A stretch of 26,057 bases of DNA, taken from Klebsormidium nitens. Taxonomy: Eukaryota > Streptophyta > Klebsormidiophyceae > Klebsormidiales > Klebsormidiaceae. Below the pieces are notes generated by a model. It was not told the origin of the DNA. It worked only from the letters and a program-made list of their open reading frames with translations, and did no database searches. Made by a program: the position numbers and the translations under genes. Positions 9,536-21,000 of the stretch are shown here, in pieces (position 1 is the first letter of the stretch; every line of letters begins with the position of its first letter). The DNA lies in NCBI GenBank assembly GCA_000708835.1, contig DF237831.1, forward strand, positions 1 to 26,057. Reading direction: 5' to 3'.

Positions 9536-12002
9536 TCACACAACATCTGGGGTCGAGTTGGTCGTCAGATTGTTTGCTCCAGCGGGCTGCGCGCGGAAGA
9601 AGTTAACCGCAACTGGGAGGCCCAACCCATAAGTTGCGGCGAAAGTCTTCGGCAGGAATCCGGAACGGGAGACACTGATGTTGCCAATCCTCGCGGTTGC
9701 GTTCTGCTTGTACAGCTGAAACACGTAGCGGTGCAGGCCGCTTGGGGGGGCAGGAGGCTGGTACGGGGCCAGGGGAACTCCGGTCACAGCGATGTCTGCC
9801 GAAGAGGAGAGAGTTATCGATTTTCGAACTTAGTTGAGATGGATTTTTACAAAGGGCCGGCAGGCGTTGCCTCTGGAGCCCAAGGTGAGGTTTTGTCGGG
9901 TTTGTTGAGAGATGAGAAAGTGTCCTTTTGACCAAAGAGAGCATGCACAGGGGAAATTTTGAGGAAGACATATGGAAGGCTCCACCAAACAAGCTGAGTC
10001 CCTTAGTCGATGTAGCCTTGACGAGGATTTATGAAGCTGAATTACGTACAAGCAGTTGCCATCACGTTTGCCAGAAAGTGGCATAGCGGCGGAAGTCGCT
10101 TGAGCAACTTCCTATCAAACACATACCAACAACCGGGCAACGCCCCTACCACAAAGCACAATCCAACAGGAAAGCTAGCAACGCAGGAAGAAATTGGGTC
10201 CACTGAAAGAGCGATGCATTGCATGCAGATGTTTGGCCGAGCCCTCCCAAAAAATCTCTCAGGCATATTGCCCCTTCAAGAAGTCTTGATGAGCACCCAG
10301 ATCAACGCTTTTGTGGCAGTCCGGGAGCTATTCTGTGGATACCTTCCGAAACCCACAATAAAAGTCGCCCTATAAGTGGCATCTCTCACTGCTACCAATC
10401 CACTAGCGCTATGGGGCATATTTGGAAAGGCGCCTCCCTGGATCTTAATTTGACCTTACAAGTATATCACGGCGACTCAGACATGGGGAACTTACTGCTG
10501 GACGCTCCGCCAGTGATATTCACGACGAGGTAGTGCAGGTAGCTAGAGTTGGGTCCCGCAACTGACGGGTCCGGAACATCAGGGTCTGAGAGGATCAGAG
10601 TGTAAAGACTGGCAGGGTCACTCCCCTGCAGTGGAAGTCAAAAAGCTTTAGACTCTGAACTATACAGCAGATCCAACACACCTGATTCCAACCTGCTAAG
10701 CTCACTTTGCTTTCGTCCGACTAAGCCTCATTTTGCCATCAAAGTGTGCTCCATGAGTTGGATCACTCTAGGCTTGATTAACCAATGTTAGCTCTTTGTA
10801 CTGACATCAGCTCTCAAGGTTCCCTCCCATGCTCCTTTCTTCTTGCATGTTCAAAGTTGCTGCCTCGACTATCTGCATAAGGGCCCTTCGGAAGGTAGCA
10901 ACAAGAAGTAGCCGTGTCTGGTTGCTTCACATTCAGATGAGCCCAAAGATTCTGGTAAAAGTTCGTCAGCTGGGTGCTGAATGGACGTGGTGATTGCAGG
11001 GTCGAGATGGGAAAGGATGTCAGGGGGTAAAAAGTTGTGTGACATCGAGGAAGCGCTGACAGTAATTTTCGGATTGCTGCCCCACAGCAAAGGACTGATG
11101 ACCATTTCAAATCTGACTAGAAGTAGATGATCTCCCTTGCCAAAGAAGCTCAGACAGGGGAACCAGACGAAGCGGAGCGAGTGATCTCACGTTGATCACA
11201 TTGACAATGGGAGCTGCCTGGGTCTGGTTGACGGTAAGCTCGTTCCCATAGCCTACGCTGTTTACCCCACCATAGATGATGGTGAGGTTCTCAGCAGGAG
11301 ACACAACACCGTTGACGACATCAGGGATGACACGCGCTGCCTGTAGCTGCAGCACGGGTGTGATTGGCACAGAACTGGAGAGATTGAAGAGAAAGAGAAT
11401 GGTGAGTGGTACGTTTCGTAACAGTCAGGTGGGGAAGAAGAGATCCAGAACCACTCCTTTGTATCACTTTCAAAATGAACCACCAAGAACACTAGAAACA
11501 AGCAGCAACCACCAAGCGGTTGCTGCGCAACATCATTTCAAAACAATGCACAGCCAGAAGTCTTGAACAGCTGCACCATGATGTGACTAGCTGGTTTGTC
11601 GGTGGTTTTGAAAAGTGTGCCGCGTATATTCTGTAGCAGATCATAAGTCTCCGAAGGACGATGTCCATTAAGATACTGATTAAACAAACACACCCCTCTT
11701 GCAAGTACAAGTTTCTGACTCATTGGCATCTTGATATCTCTCTGATTACCATGAGTACCATATTAATACTTTCAGATCTCTGAAGAAAAAGTGCTTGCAG
11801 GACTTGGAGAAACAGTCCACACACTATGTTGCACACATGTTTACAAGTATTATCCAAACATCTTAAAGACCTGGAATAAATGTTAGTTCACTTCCACCAC
11901 AGAAACCTTGGCTCCTCACCTAACCAGCTGCTGAGCTGACACACTCCTTGCCAACAGGACAATTGCTACCGCTAGAACAGCTGAAGTTGTCCCCCCGGCC
12001 AT
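9536..12002 (-). CDS. Secreted PEBP family protein, right-hand tandem copy (4 exons, 218 aa)
   Basis: Minus-strand exons are 12002-11920, 11374-11191, 10625-10496 and 9795-9536, with stop TGA at 9538-9536. Phases 2, 0 and 1 are kept at every junction and the donors are GTGAGG, GTGAGA and GTAAGT. Residues 1-23 (MAGGTTSAVLAVAIVLLARS then VSA) form a signal peptide with a V-S-A cleavage site. The mature part carries PEBP hallmarks: RVIPDVV, YTLILSDPDVPDP (about 97-109), YLHYLVVNI, PPAPPSGLHRYVFQLYKQ (about 146-163) and the C-terminal YGLGLPVAVNFFRAQ. Length is somewhat above a cytosolic PEBP because of the signal and a short tail. Sequons NLT, NQT, NSS, NIT, NAT, NIS, NLT and NST indicate a glycosylated extracellular protein. 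PEBPs bind phospholipids or small anionic ligands and often regulate signalling; the partner of this one is unknown. The start is chosen because it alone supplies the phase-2 first exon with a signal peptide. Confidence 0.85.
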
Positions 12003-13654
12003 GTCTGCAACTTGCATGCACACCACCTTTTCGACGCGAATGGTAACTTGAACTAGGTAGAACTTAGAAGGCGTGCTCAAAGTGGTGCTACAATTTGGTG
12101 CTCGCCACAGGGAATGAACTTGGACATGAACGACGGTGGGCTGTTGAATCTGGGGGAACGTACTTGACGAGGCTTCGAGAGGGGAAGAGCATGGATTTTA
12201 TGCAGCACTGCATCTGCACAAGGTGCATGGCTAGTGCCTTCACAATTTCCTGCGAAGTGCAATCATCAATGCACTGGTGACTGCATCCTGATCCCTCTCC
12301 TCAGGCGGAATCTTGCAGAGCGTGTTGATGTCAACATTTGGTGGAAGGAATCTGATTGTTGTGTCAAGGTGTCACTCTTCCTGGTCATGCACGATTACGA
12401 AGAGGTAGCCCGGTAGCGGAGGCCGGTGAACGGTGAACGATGGTTACTGGTAATTCTGTCTCTGCCAGCTTGGTTACTACGAACTACTAGGCCGGGCTGA
12501 TGCGCCCCATGCACATCAAAATTCATAAACCTCGACACCCGGTAGTTGACACAAACAGCAGCGACGGTACAGCCTGCGGCCCCAACAACGGCGGGGGTAA
12601 CGGTTGCCGACTCTGCCGGTCAAAGCCAATTTTTGCAACCGGCCAATTACATGGCGTACTGCCTGCTGCTACAGCCTGTGCTATCCCCTTCCCCTTGCCT
12701 CCGGGCCGGGCAGCCGGCCCGTCCAGGCGCGGCCCCGGCGCACTTGGGGTCCTCAAACCATTACCGCCTACCTTTTTGGAGCCAAGCGCATCTCTCTTCG
12801 GTCTGGTTTGCGGAAAAGCGAATGAAATTAAAGGGCAGGACACACAAGCTGCCGACCAATGAACGGTGAGAGGACCTCGAACTTGGCAGGAGCCCACGTG
12901 TTCGGTCAAGATTTGCATGCAAGCAGTTAGGAACTGGAACCAGAAGATCTGCGGCCGAGATCTACCGATCTGTTTCGCACCAAACACTAAGATCTACCGG
13001 CCCTATCCTACGGTCTACCAGCACCAAATTACTCGCAATTTGTCGCAAATACATCTATTCCTTTGCCGAAACTTTTGCAAGTTTTGGTGCGATCGGATCG
13101 TACCAGGCCACCTACTAGGTAGCTAGGTTGCTGGGATTGGGAGTCGGGACTCCGAGGCCCAGGGCGCCTAGAACTTTCAACTTCACGGTGCAAAATTATT
13201 GCATCAATCACATGGCCAGTGCCAGGAGTGGTGCACACTGCACAGGCTGGCAGTGGCAGTGGTGAACCTTGAAGTTGGTGGCACGGGGGCCATGGCGCCA
13301 AAAGCTGTGAATCAAGAAAGTGAGCTGGACTGCAGCTTGGTCCTCGGAGCATGGTCTGAATGGCGGTCGATGTTGCGACTGGACGAGCAGTGAGCGCATC
13401 AACGAGGCTGCTTCTGCAGGTTTATGCTCATCACAACAGCCCTGCGAAGTAGATCTAGACACAGGAGTGTAAGGGGACAGGACCAAGGGTCATTTAAAGG
13501 AGGAGCTGGCGGCAAGCTCTCATGCACATGGCTTGCAGCAATATTTAGACGCGAATCACAATTGGGGGTCTGTTCTGTACTTGCCTCATGAAGGCGTGAT
13601 TTGCTCACCAAGTGAGCGGGTTTTGCCTGATTGTGTGCTTTACTTGCGATGGTT

Positions 13655-13693
13655 CAGTGGTACAGGCTGTGATAGCACAGTGGTACAGGCTGT
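13655..13693. repeat. Two-copy 23-bp-period direct repeat
   Basis: CAGTGGTACAGGCTGT occurs at 13655-13670 and 13678-13693, separated by 7 bases. It lies in the intergenic region upstream of the U-box gene. No function is evident. Confidence 0.6.
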
Positions 13694-14189
13694 TGTAGCT
13701 TGATGTCAGGGGCACACTTGAAAAGACGCCATTCATCTGAGCAGCAACCATTTGTACACAGCCTGTAATTGAATCAGTGCATGCACTGGGGAGCTTCGGC
13801 ATCAGAAAGCACGGTTCCTTAAGCACTTTCATAGAGGGTCCTAAAAGGATTCAAAATACCTATAATTGAAAGTCATCAGCTCAAGCACTGGAGCCCTCTT
13901 GGGGAGGAAATGCAGATCAGGCTAGACTATGAGCCGCAATGACAGATCAACTCCTGGAAACAATCTAGAAAAATGGTTGAGGCTAAGGCTGCTGAATTCA
14001 GTTGTTCACGCAGAACTTGAATAGAACCTAGATCTCGGGGCTTCTAAAGACAATGATTGGACAAGACTACTGGAGGGTTTTGCAGGCTCGCTAGAGCGCT
14101 TCTGTCAGATGAGGTGAGGTCTTTGAGGATTTGCATCAGGAGATTGATTAATGCTCTTTTTACTATTTCAAGATGTCAAAGGACCATTT

Positions 14190-14215
14190 AGTGTAAACTT
14201 TTTTTAGTTTACACT
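14190..14215. repeat. Perfect 10-bp inverted repeat with a T-only loop
   Basis: AGTGTAAACT at 14190-14199 and AGTTTACACT at 14206-14215 are perfect reverse complements separated by six T. The structure lies about 800 bases before the first coding exon of the U-box gene, perhaps inside its leader or promoter. It may be a binding site, a hairpin or a remnant of a small element. Confidence 0.5.
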
Positions 14216-15034
14216 CTACTTCTATCAGAGCTGCACAACAACGCGTCAAAGAAGAGAATGAAGAAAGAGAGTGTCACAAAAACCATTCTTGGGACCCTCA
14301 TCAGCTTAACTGCTTTTACTAGGTGGTTTTGGACACACGTAAACCACCAATTCCCAGGACATCAATCCCCCCTTGATCTGAGCTGAGCTCTGATGTTCCA
14401 TGTACAAGTTGCGGTGATGGATTGGTGTCATTGTCAGTTGCTTCCGTGGATCAATGGCGTTTCTTGATCATAAAGTTTGATTCATATGTAGCAATCCATG
14501 CGTCTGTTAGGAATGAGATCTCACAGCAGTCCTTGAGTACGGTTCTGAATTGCAGTGAATTCGTAGATCTGCATAATGGGTGCATCAAGCAGCCTTGAGC
14601 AGTAAGTTTGGGTGCCTGCACCACAGATTGGCAGGTTGCTTATGATCGGATTTAGGGAGTGGTTTCTTCCTGCATCCACCCTTATATTGCCTCGCATTTG
14701 CCACCTGCAGCGTCTGGTTGCAAGGATATCCAATGCACTAAGGCCAATCTTAAAGGTCTAGGTGTGGTACTGTTCAATGCAAAGCTTTTTGCTTTCATTG
14801 ATATCAATCTTTGAGACCCAAATCTTGATGATGTCATGTTTTTCACATAGTTCTGGACCACTGCAAAAGTTGTTGCACTGCCTGTTTACTGCAGGGCTGC
14901 CATAGTCCTTGCGGACTTGCATCTATCTGAACAAGATGCTCCTCACTTTGTCCACTCAGACCATCTTGTCAATGCGCCGCACACAGGGGAAGTTTTTGGT
15001 TGTTCTAAACCTGCGCCATGATCTGCAGGCATTG

Positions 15035-18000
15035 ATGACCGAGCGCATTTCCCCAAGACCCAGTGCGGAAGCACGAGTGCCGGCCCCTGCTGCCAGCATG
15101 CCCCCTTCCTCTCCCCTTCAGGGGATGCCTCCCATGCAGCAATCGATCCCCCTGGGAGACATGACAGAACTCAGTGGGCCCCTGTCTTCAATCTGCCTCC
15201 CCTCAATTGCTACAGCAACGTCTCCCCTAGACTACATTGACGGGCTTCCATCTGACAAGAAGGAAGGAGAAGAGGTGCTCCAATATGAGCAGCAGGGATC
15301 GGGGAACGCTGGCAAGTCTGAAACCGCCGATTCTAATCTTCGAGGGGGGGTGGAAGTGAAGCTGGGGCAGAGTGGCATGCCAGAGGGGGATAAGCTGGCG
15401 GAGTTAGACTTCCTTCGGCAGAGCATTGAGAGTTACAGGTAAGCCCGCTGATCAGTGGCAAGTCTAGATTTGTTGCTTCCCTGTGTCTCTTTCTTTGAAT
15501 ATGTCAGCAGTCGTGGTTTCTCCTCAGAGCCCAGTTTTACAAGCGAGGACTCCAGAATATTCTCCATGGTTCTGCACAGACCCTGCTTGTCGGACCTGCA
15601 CATTGGGCGCGTGCTTCATCAGCATTGGATGGGATTAGAGAATCGTGCTTTACTTCATTTTGCCCCATGTTCGAATCTCAGCAAAAGTCATTTCCTGGGA
15701 AGGAACGCCCTGATCCAGAATCTAAATTGAAGCTAGACGTTTATTTTGAAAGTACAGCTGAGATCTTTATTGCCCTCAATCCTTTCCACGCACCGCCCGC
15801 AGTTCACCATTTTTGGTTGCCGGGGCACTCCGCAGGGCACCAGACAAACCTGAACAAGCAAAACTCTGAGTAGTGCACTCTTTTCACCCATTCAGGGGCC
15901 CACATGGGGAGCGCTTGCAGCTCGTCCCAATCGCGTCTGGTGACGGCGCAAGTGTTACTTTGGGGATCAATGTCACTGGGGAGGAAGCAGAGCCGGCAGC
16001 CGCAGAAGCCGCTCCGGGACCGAGCCTCAGCCTCTCACCTCCCGCTCCGGGTGTCCCTTCTGCCGCTGGGGCGTTTGGCTTGGATGCAGAGACAAGTGAA
16101 GGGTTCCAGGGTTTGGAGGTTCCGAGCATGGTCCCGGTAGAAGCTACCGGGGGTTTAGCGTCGGGCACCGGCGGTGCCAGCTTTTCCGAGGCGTATGATG
16201 TGAACAGCGGAGTGCTCGCTGGGGCAGATATCAGTGGTCCTGATGTACTGGGGGGGAGCTTCAGCCCTGGGGGATTGGCACCACCCACCCATCAGGAGTC
16301 GACTGCTGCTGTGGTTGAAGACTGCGGTGTCCAGAAGCCCGGGGTGGTGCTGGAAAACCCCCCTCGGCGGCGCAGGAGCGGCGGGTTTGCCCGGAAGCGC
16401 AGCAGGTTTGGGGAAGGGACCAAGGGGGCACGTCCGGTGTTGGGGAGTATGGGTGCGCCGTTTGGGAGCCGCGAACTGATTGGTGAAAATGAGAACCAGG
16501 TGGTGGTTGATTCTGGCGGGGTCAGTGGTCAGCAGGGGGGCCTGGGCCAGTTCATAACCCCTGGTCAAGTGCAGGGTGTCAACGAAACCAAGGCAGGGGA
16601 GGCAACAGAAGGAGCGCTTGGGGAATCTGGGGTGCAGGCCGCAGCGGTCGATGAAGAGAACAAGTCGTTGATGCATGGGATGGAGGCGGCGTTTGGATCC
16701 ACGGAGAGTTTGCCGAGCGCATTTGAGAGAGTGCTTCAGAACCAAGCTCTGTCCGAGGCTCAAGATGAGCAGGTGAGTGGTCCGGGTCTCAGAATGAACC
16801 TCTACGGTGCCGGGGGGGTAGGTCCAGTCTGCGAATGAAAAGTCGGCAAGAAGGCTTCAGAATTATGAGCTCTTCTCTTGGTCAAAAAAGAAATTGCTTT
16901 GACCTGGAGAGTCTTTGGAGAAATGTTCTTCCTGAAGGGATTGCAAACACCAGACAAGATATTCGGAGGAGGACGCACTTGTGTTTGGTGGACGATCTGG
17001 ATGTATCTTTGTGAGTAACAAGCTTCATCCCGAGGGAACCCGTGATTTGGGAGCGCCCGTTCAGTGCAAGGCAAGACCTGCTTGTTTAAGAAAGGTCACA
17101 ACTTTCTTGAAGGCAGCGGATCCGGACGGTCTGCCAACACAACCTGTCGAGCATACAACTGGAAAAATGGCCTTTTCTTGTAATCACTCTACCCACTCTT
17201 TGGTCGCAGGGCCAACCATACCCCCCGCTGGAACGAACTAGTTCTGGGGGTCCCGTCCTGGGGGGCCCAGCAGGCAGCATTGCCCCCCTGGGATGGGCCG
17301 CCAGCATTTGGCGCACCCCCTCCCCCATCCCCTGGCCCTTTAACCTCCCCCCCACCGCGTCTCCTCCCGTTTCCCCCTCTAGTCCCCGCTCTTTCGACTC
17401 TGGTTTCGGCCACCTGGGCTTTCTCTCTGGCCCGCACCCCAGTTTCCAAGACCTGATGCGCCAGAACAGTCTAGAGAATGAGGTCCTCTCACCAATCTGG
17501 CGACCGGGAAGCGCTCTCCAGGCGACTTTGAGTGGGGGTTTTGAGAGCGGTTTTACGTCGGGTCAGGGTCTAACTCGGCAGAGCAGCTTGGAAGAAGGCA
17601 CGGTCTCCCCCAGTTGGCGGCCCGGGTCTGCTTTTCAGCCCGTCTTCCCGAGCGGTCAGGTGCCCGGTTACGCTAACCTCCAGGTTCCGTCAGAGGAACC
17701 TGACAGCAAGAAGAAGGTGACGCAGGTGCCCGGTTACTATCCTGGGTTACCCCTAACTCAGGAGAGTCCAGAGGGGTCCCCACGTGGAAGGTTGGCAGCC
17801 GGATCGGGGGCTGGGTCAGCACCCAACCCGGGGCAGGTCATTGCTCGCCCTAAGGCGATAACTCCCCAGGTCCCGTTCACGTTAGAACGGGTTCTGGCGG
17901 CTCAACAGCACTCGAGGGTGTCTGAAGAGGTGGGGGCACCCCAGGGTTTCGACATGTGGGAAGCTGGAAAGAAGAGCGGTGAAGAGAGTGGGAGGAGGGA

Positions 18001-21000
18001 GGGGCAAAGGAGTGGCGGCCAAGATGAGACAGGGAGCGATCTTTTGAGGGGAGGGAAAAAACGGAACCCAGAACGGAGTGGAAGCGTGGACTGGAGCCGG
18101 TTTGAGGGAAGCCTGGAGAACATCCGGTCTAGCCCCTCCGGGTTTGAGGCCACCAGCACGAACCCGCTGGTGTTACCTACTGAGGCTTGGCCGGGCAAAC
18201 AGTATATGGGGAGCGGGTTTTACAACGCCAACCCCGGTTACGGCCCTTCTTATCTGGTCGACGGTTACCCCGACGCGGCCAGTCTGCAACAGGCTGCATA
18301 CGAGGAAGAGCAGCGCCGTGTCATACAGCAGAACTGGCCGCACTCGCCACCGCAGGGCCACGTGGTCGGAACACGTGGCGGCCAGGGTGCGGTCCCCGCC
18401 TTAACCCTTCCCCAGAGTCTTGATACGGTTGCTGTCGGGGCCACCCCAGGTGCGTCGCCCCCTTTCGGTGCACCTGCTGACATCACCAGCCCCGCAGCCA
18501 ACAGCAACTTGCCAGCTGTCCCAACAGAGACCCATTTCGCTGGGGGCCAGCCGTTCTTCCCCGGACCTCCTGTGAGGAGTGTGAAAAGCCTCCCGGTCAG
18601 TCGAGGTCGGAAGCGGAAACTGGGCAGCACGGCCTCGGACTCGTCGGCTGAGATGCGGAAAGCAAGCAGCCAGCCCGCACTTTCTGGGAGCTCTCCCTCC
18701 AGTGGGGATACAATCAGTCAGGACGCCACCCCACCACCGCCCCCCCCGCAGCGACCGAAACCAATTGCACCGAAAATTGAGGCCCGGGGATCCCCATTCT
18801 ATCCCGCCGGACCTGCGTTGTTTCAGACCGCTAAACCCCAGCAGGGGTTTCCAAGTCCTCTGCTGAGGGTGCGCCTGATGGACTTGGTCCTGAGAGACGG
18901 GTCCGAGTCCGAGTCACACGAATTTGCGGTCCGGAACTTGGCGGCTTCTCTGCAAAACGCAAACGCCGCCGTTTTGCAGCTGAGTGCCGAGGACGCAAAG
19001 CTGGTTAGGGACGGGTTAATGGCGCAAAGGCTGTTCTTTGAGGGGAGGAGGCCCGGCGAGTTGAGCAGGGTTAGGGAGGGGTCAACGGAGGGTTACGATG
19101 TGGGCGGTTTTGTGCGGCGAGGGAGGGGCGTGACATTCCTACACAGGGCCGGAAGGTGAGTCCTCGCACATTTCGTCGTCACTTTTACGTTTCGATCATG
19201 CTGGCGCTATTGTTTAGCTGCTGCTAAACAAATTTATTTGCTTTTCACAAGTGTCAGGCTAGTCAAGACGAGGGCATCAAGAGAAAGGTCGGGTCTTTCA
19301 CATGGAAGTGGAAATGTGAAAAGGTTGAACCATCTTCGCGTGGAACCCTTTACGAGCTCAGGCCCAAACGTGTTCTCTGTTTTGTTTAACGGCTATTCAG
19401 CTGGTCTTCGAAACGAAATTTATATAAACATTCCTGTTCGTAGGAGTTGTAACCAGTCTATCAGCCTGTCCCCTCATTCAAGTTTCCCTGAACCAGCGGT
19501 TTAAAAGACTCAATACCATCACGAGCAGATCAGCGAGCGTCCATCCATGCCCACGTATGCCGCGCCAAGGGTCCCAACCCTCGATTCAAAGGTCTACCGT
19601 TTGCTGGAAAAGGTCTTTGAACAAACAACCAGTTTCTAGTTATCCACTTATTTTTCGCTCATCTCATGGTGCAGAGAACGCAGCCCGTCGTAGGAACTTT
19701 GTGTGAGTGTAGCGACGAAATGGGCCAGAAGCCATCCTGAGAAAGACCCAGATACAACATGTAAACCTTTTTGTTTGATCCTACTAGGCCGTACCAGGAC
19801 TCTCAGCCACCCCTTCTGCCCGACCTGTACCGTCTCCTCGGAGAAGTCTCCCGGACCGTTCTCGCTGCCACTGCGCGCCACGTGGGCCTCCGTGCGGACG
19901 CCTTTTCGGATCTTCTGGACGACGTCCCTCTGCCACGTGGCACGACGGGGTCGAGCGTCCTTGCAAGCGAGCGGCCCGGCCCCGGGGGACCCCCCGAGGG
20001 GCCTCCCGAGAAGCAGGACGGGGAGGTGCGGATGGGCCGGGGCTTTTTCACATTGGTGGCGGCAGACAGCCCGGGCCTTCAGGTGAGGGGATGGACACGA
20101 CTACTGCGGTCGTGTGACGTCATCGTGACGTTCAGTTGTCAGAAGTTCTGCACAGAATGTTTTGACCTTGGGGTACTTAGAAATCTCGCTGAGCAGATTA
20201 AGTACACTCTCAATCCTAGGTTTTCTGACAAAGAATGGGAAAAAATGATATAACTTAGTGACACTCAAACACGTCCTTTTCAAACGAGATCTGTCATCTC
20301 TTCACAAATACCAAAACAACTAACAGAGAGGCTCATCCGCACTTCTTGTCTCTTGTGAAGCCGATTGGATTACCCCTTCAAAACTCCAATGTGAAGGTAG
20401 AGGAACCTGTCACCAGACTCGGTCACAATGTTGTTTGAAGTGCTGCCAAGTAACCTGTAAACGCACGTCCCAACAGCTTTACAGAATAAGCACTGCTCAA
20501 AACAAGATTCCGAATATGCGGGAAGTTGGCCAGACCCTCGAGCCAACCAAGCCAGATGGTCATTTGGTGGAATTCAGACGGTCAGGCTTTCTCTTCCTCC
20601 CATTTCACAATGAACGTCACCTCCCACCGCAGGTTTCGGACGCCCAAGGCTTTTGGTACTTGGCAGACCAGCAACTCTCTCCGGGCGACATCCTCGTTCT
20701 CCCAGGCCAAGCCCTCCACGTCATCACCGCCGGCGCTCTAAACCCTGCTCTGCACTGCATCAACCCGGCCCCGAACCCCGCGTCAAACTCCGGGTTAACG
20801 CCCCAAACCGTCAATTCTGGGGCGCGAACTCAGGTTACGTTCCACCTGAACCCGCGTCCAGACGCGCAGCTCTCGGCGGCGAAGCTCCACGCCAGCGGGC
20901 GTGCGGTTGCGCCGGCGTTTCTGCAGCCCGTGATTGCGAGGGAGTTTATGGAGCGGGCCGTCGGGACAATGGCGGACCGGTCGCAGGGAGCCGAGGTCAG

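Larger units (their letters stand above)
12003..15034. other. 3-kb region between the divergent PEBP and U-box genes
   Basis: No coding region could be supported. It must hold the promoter of the right-hand PEBP gene (minus, from 12002) and that of the U-box gene, plus 5' untranslated exons of the latter. A pyrimidine-rich CTGCAG acceptor at about 15028 suggests that the U-box transcript has a 5' leader intron. 12540-12800 is GC-rich with long frames on both strands but no motifs. Other small features are AGATCTACCG repeated near 12960-13000, a G-box CACGTG near 12895, a two-copy 23-bp repeat and a 10-bp hairpin listed separately. Confidence 0.4.

Noticed and set aside
12523-12987. 154-codon minus frame and overlapping plus frames near 12.5-12.9 kb
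   Set aside because: The GC-rich sequence is open in several frames with no conserved motif or matching splice sites; probably leader or promoter DNA.
19931-19942. 12-bp palindrome TGCCACGTGGCA and other CACGTG boxes as regulatory sites
   Set aside because: This one lies in coding sequence (LPRGT), and other CACGTG occurrences are scattered through exons and introns, so chance is the simpler reading.
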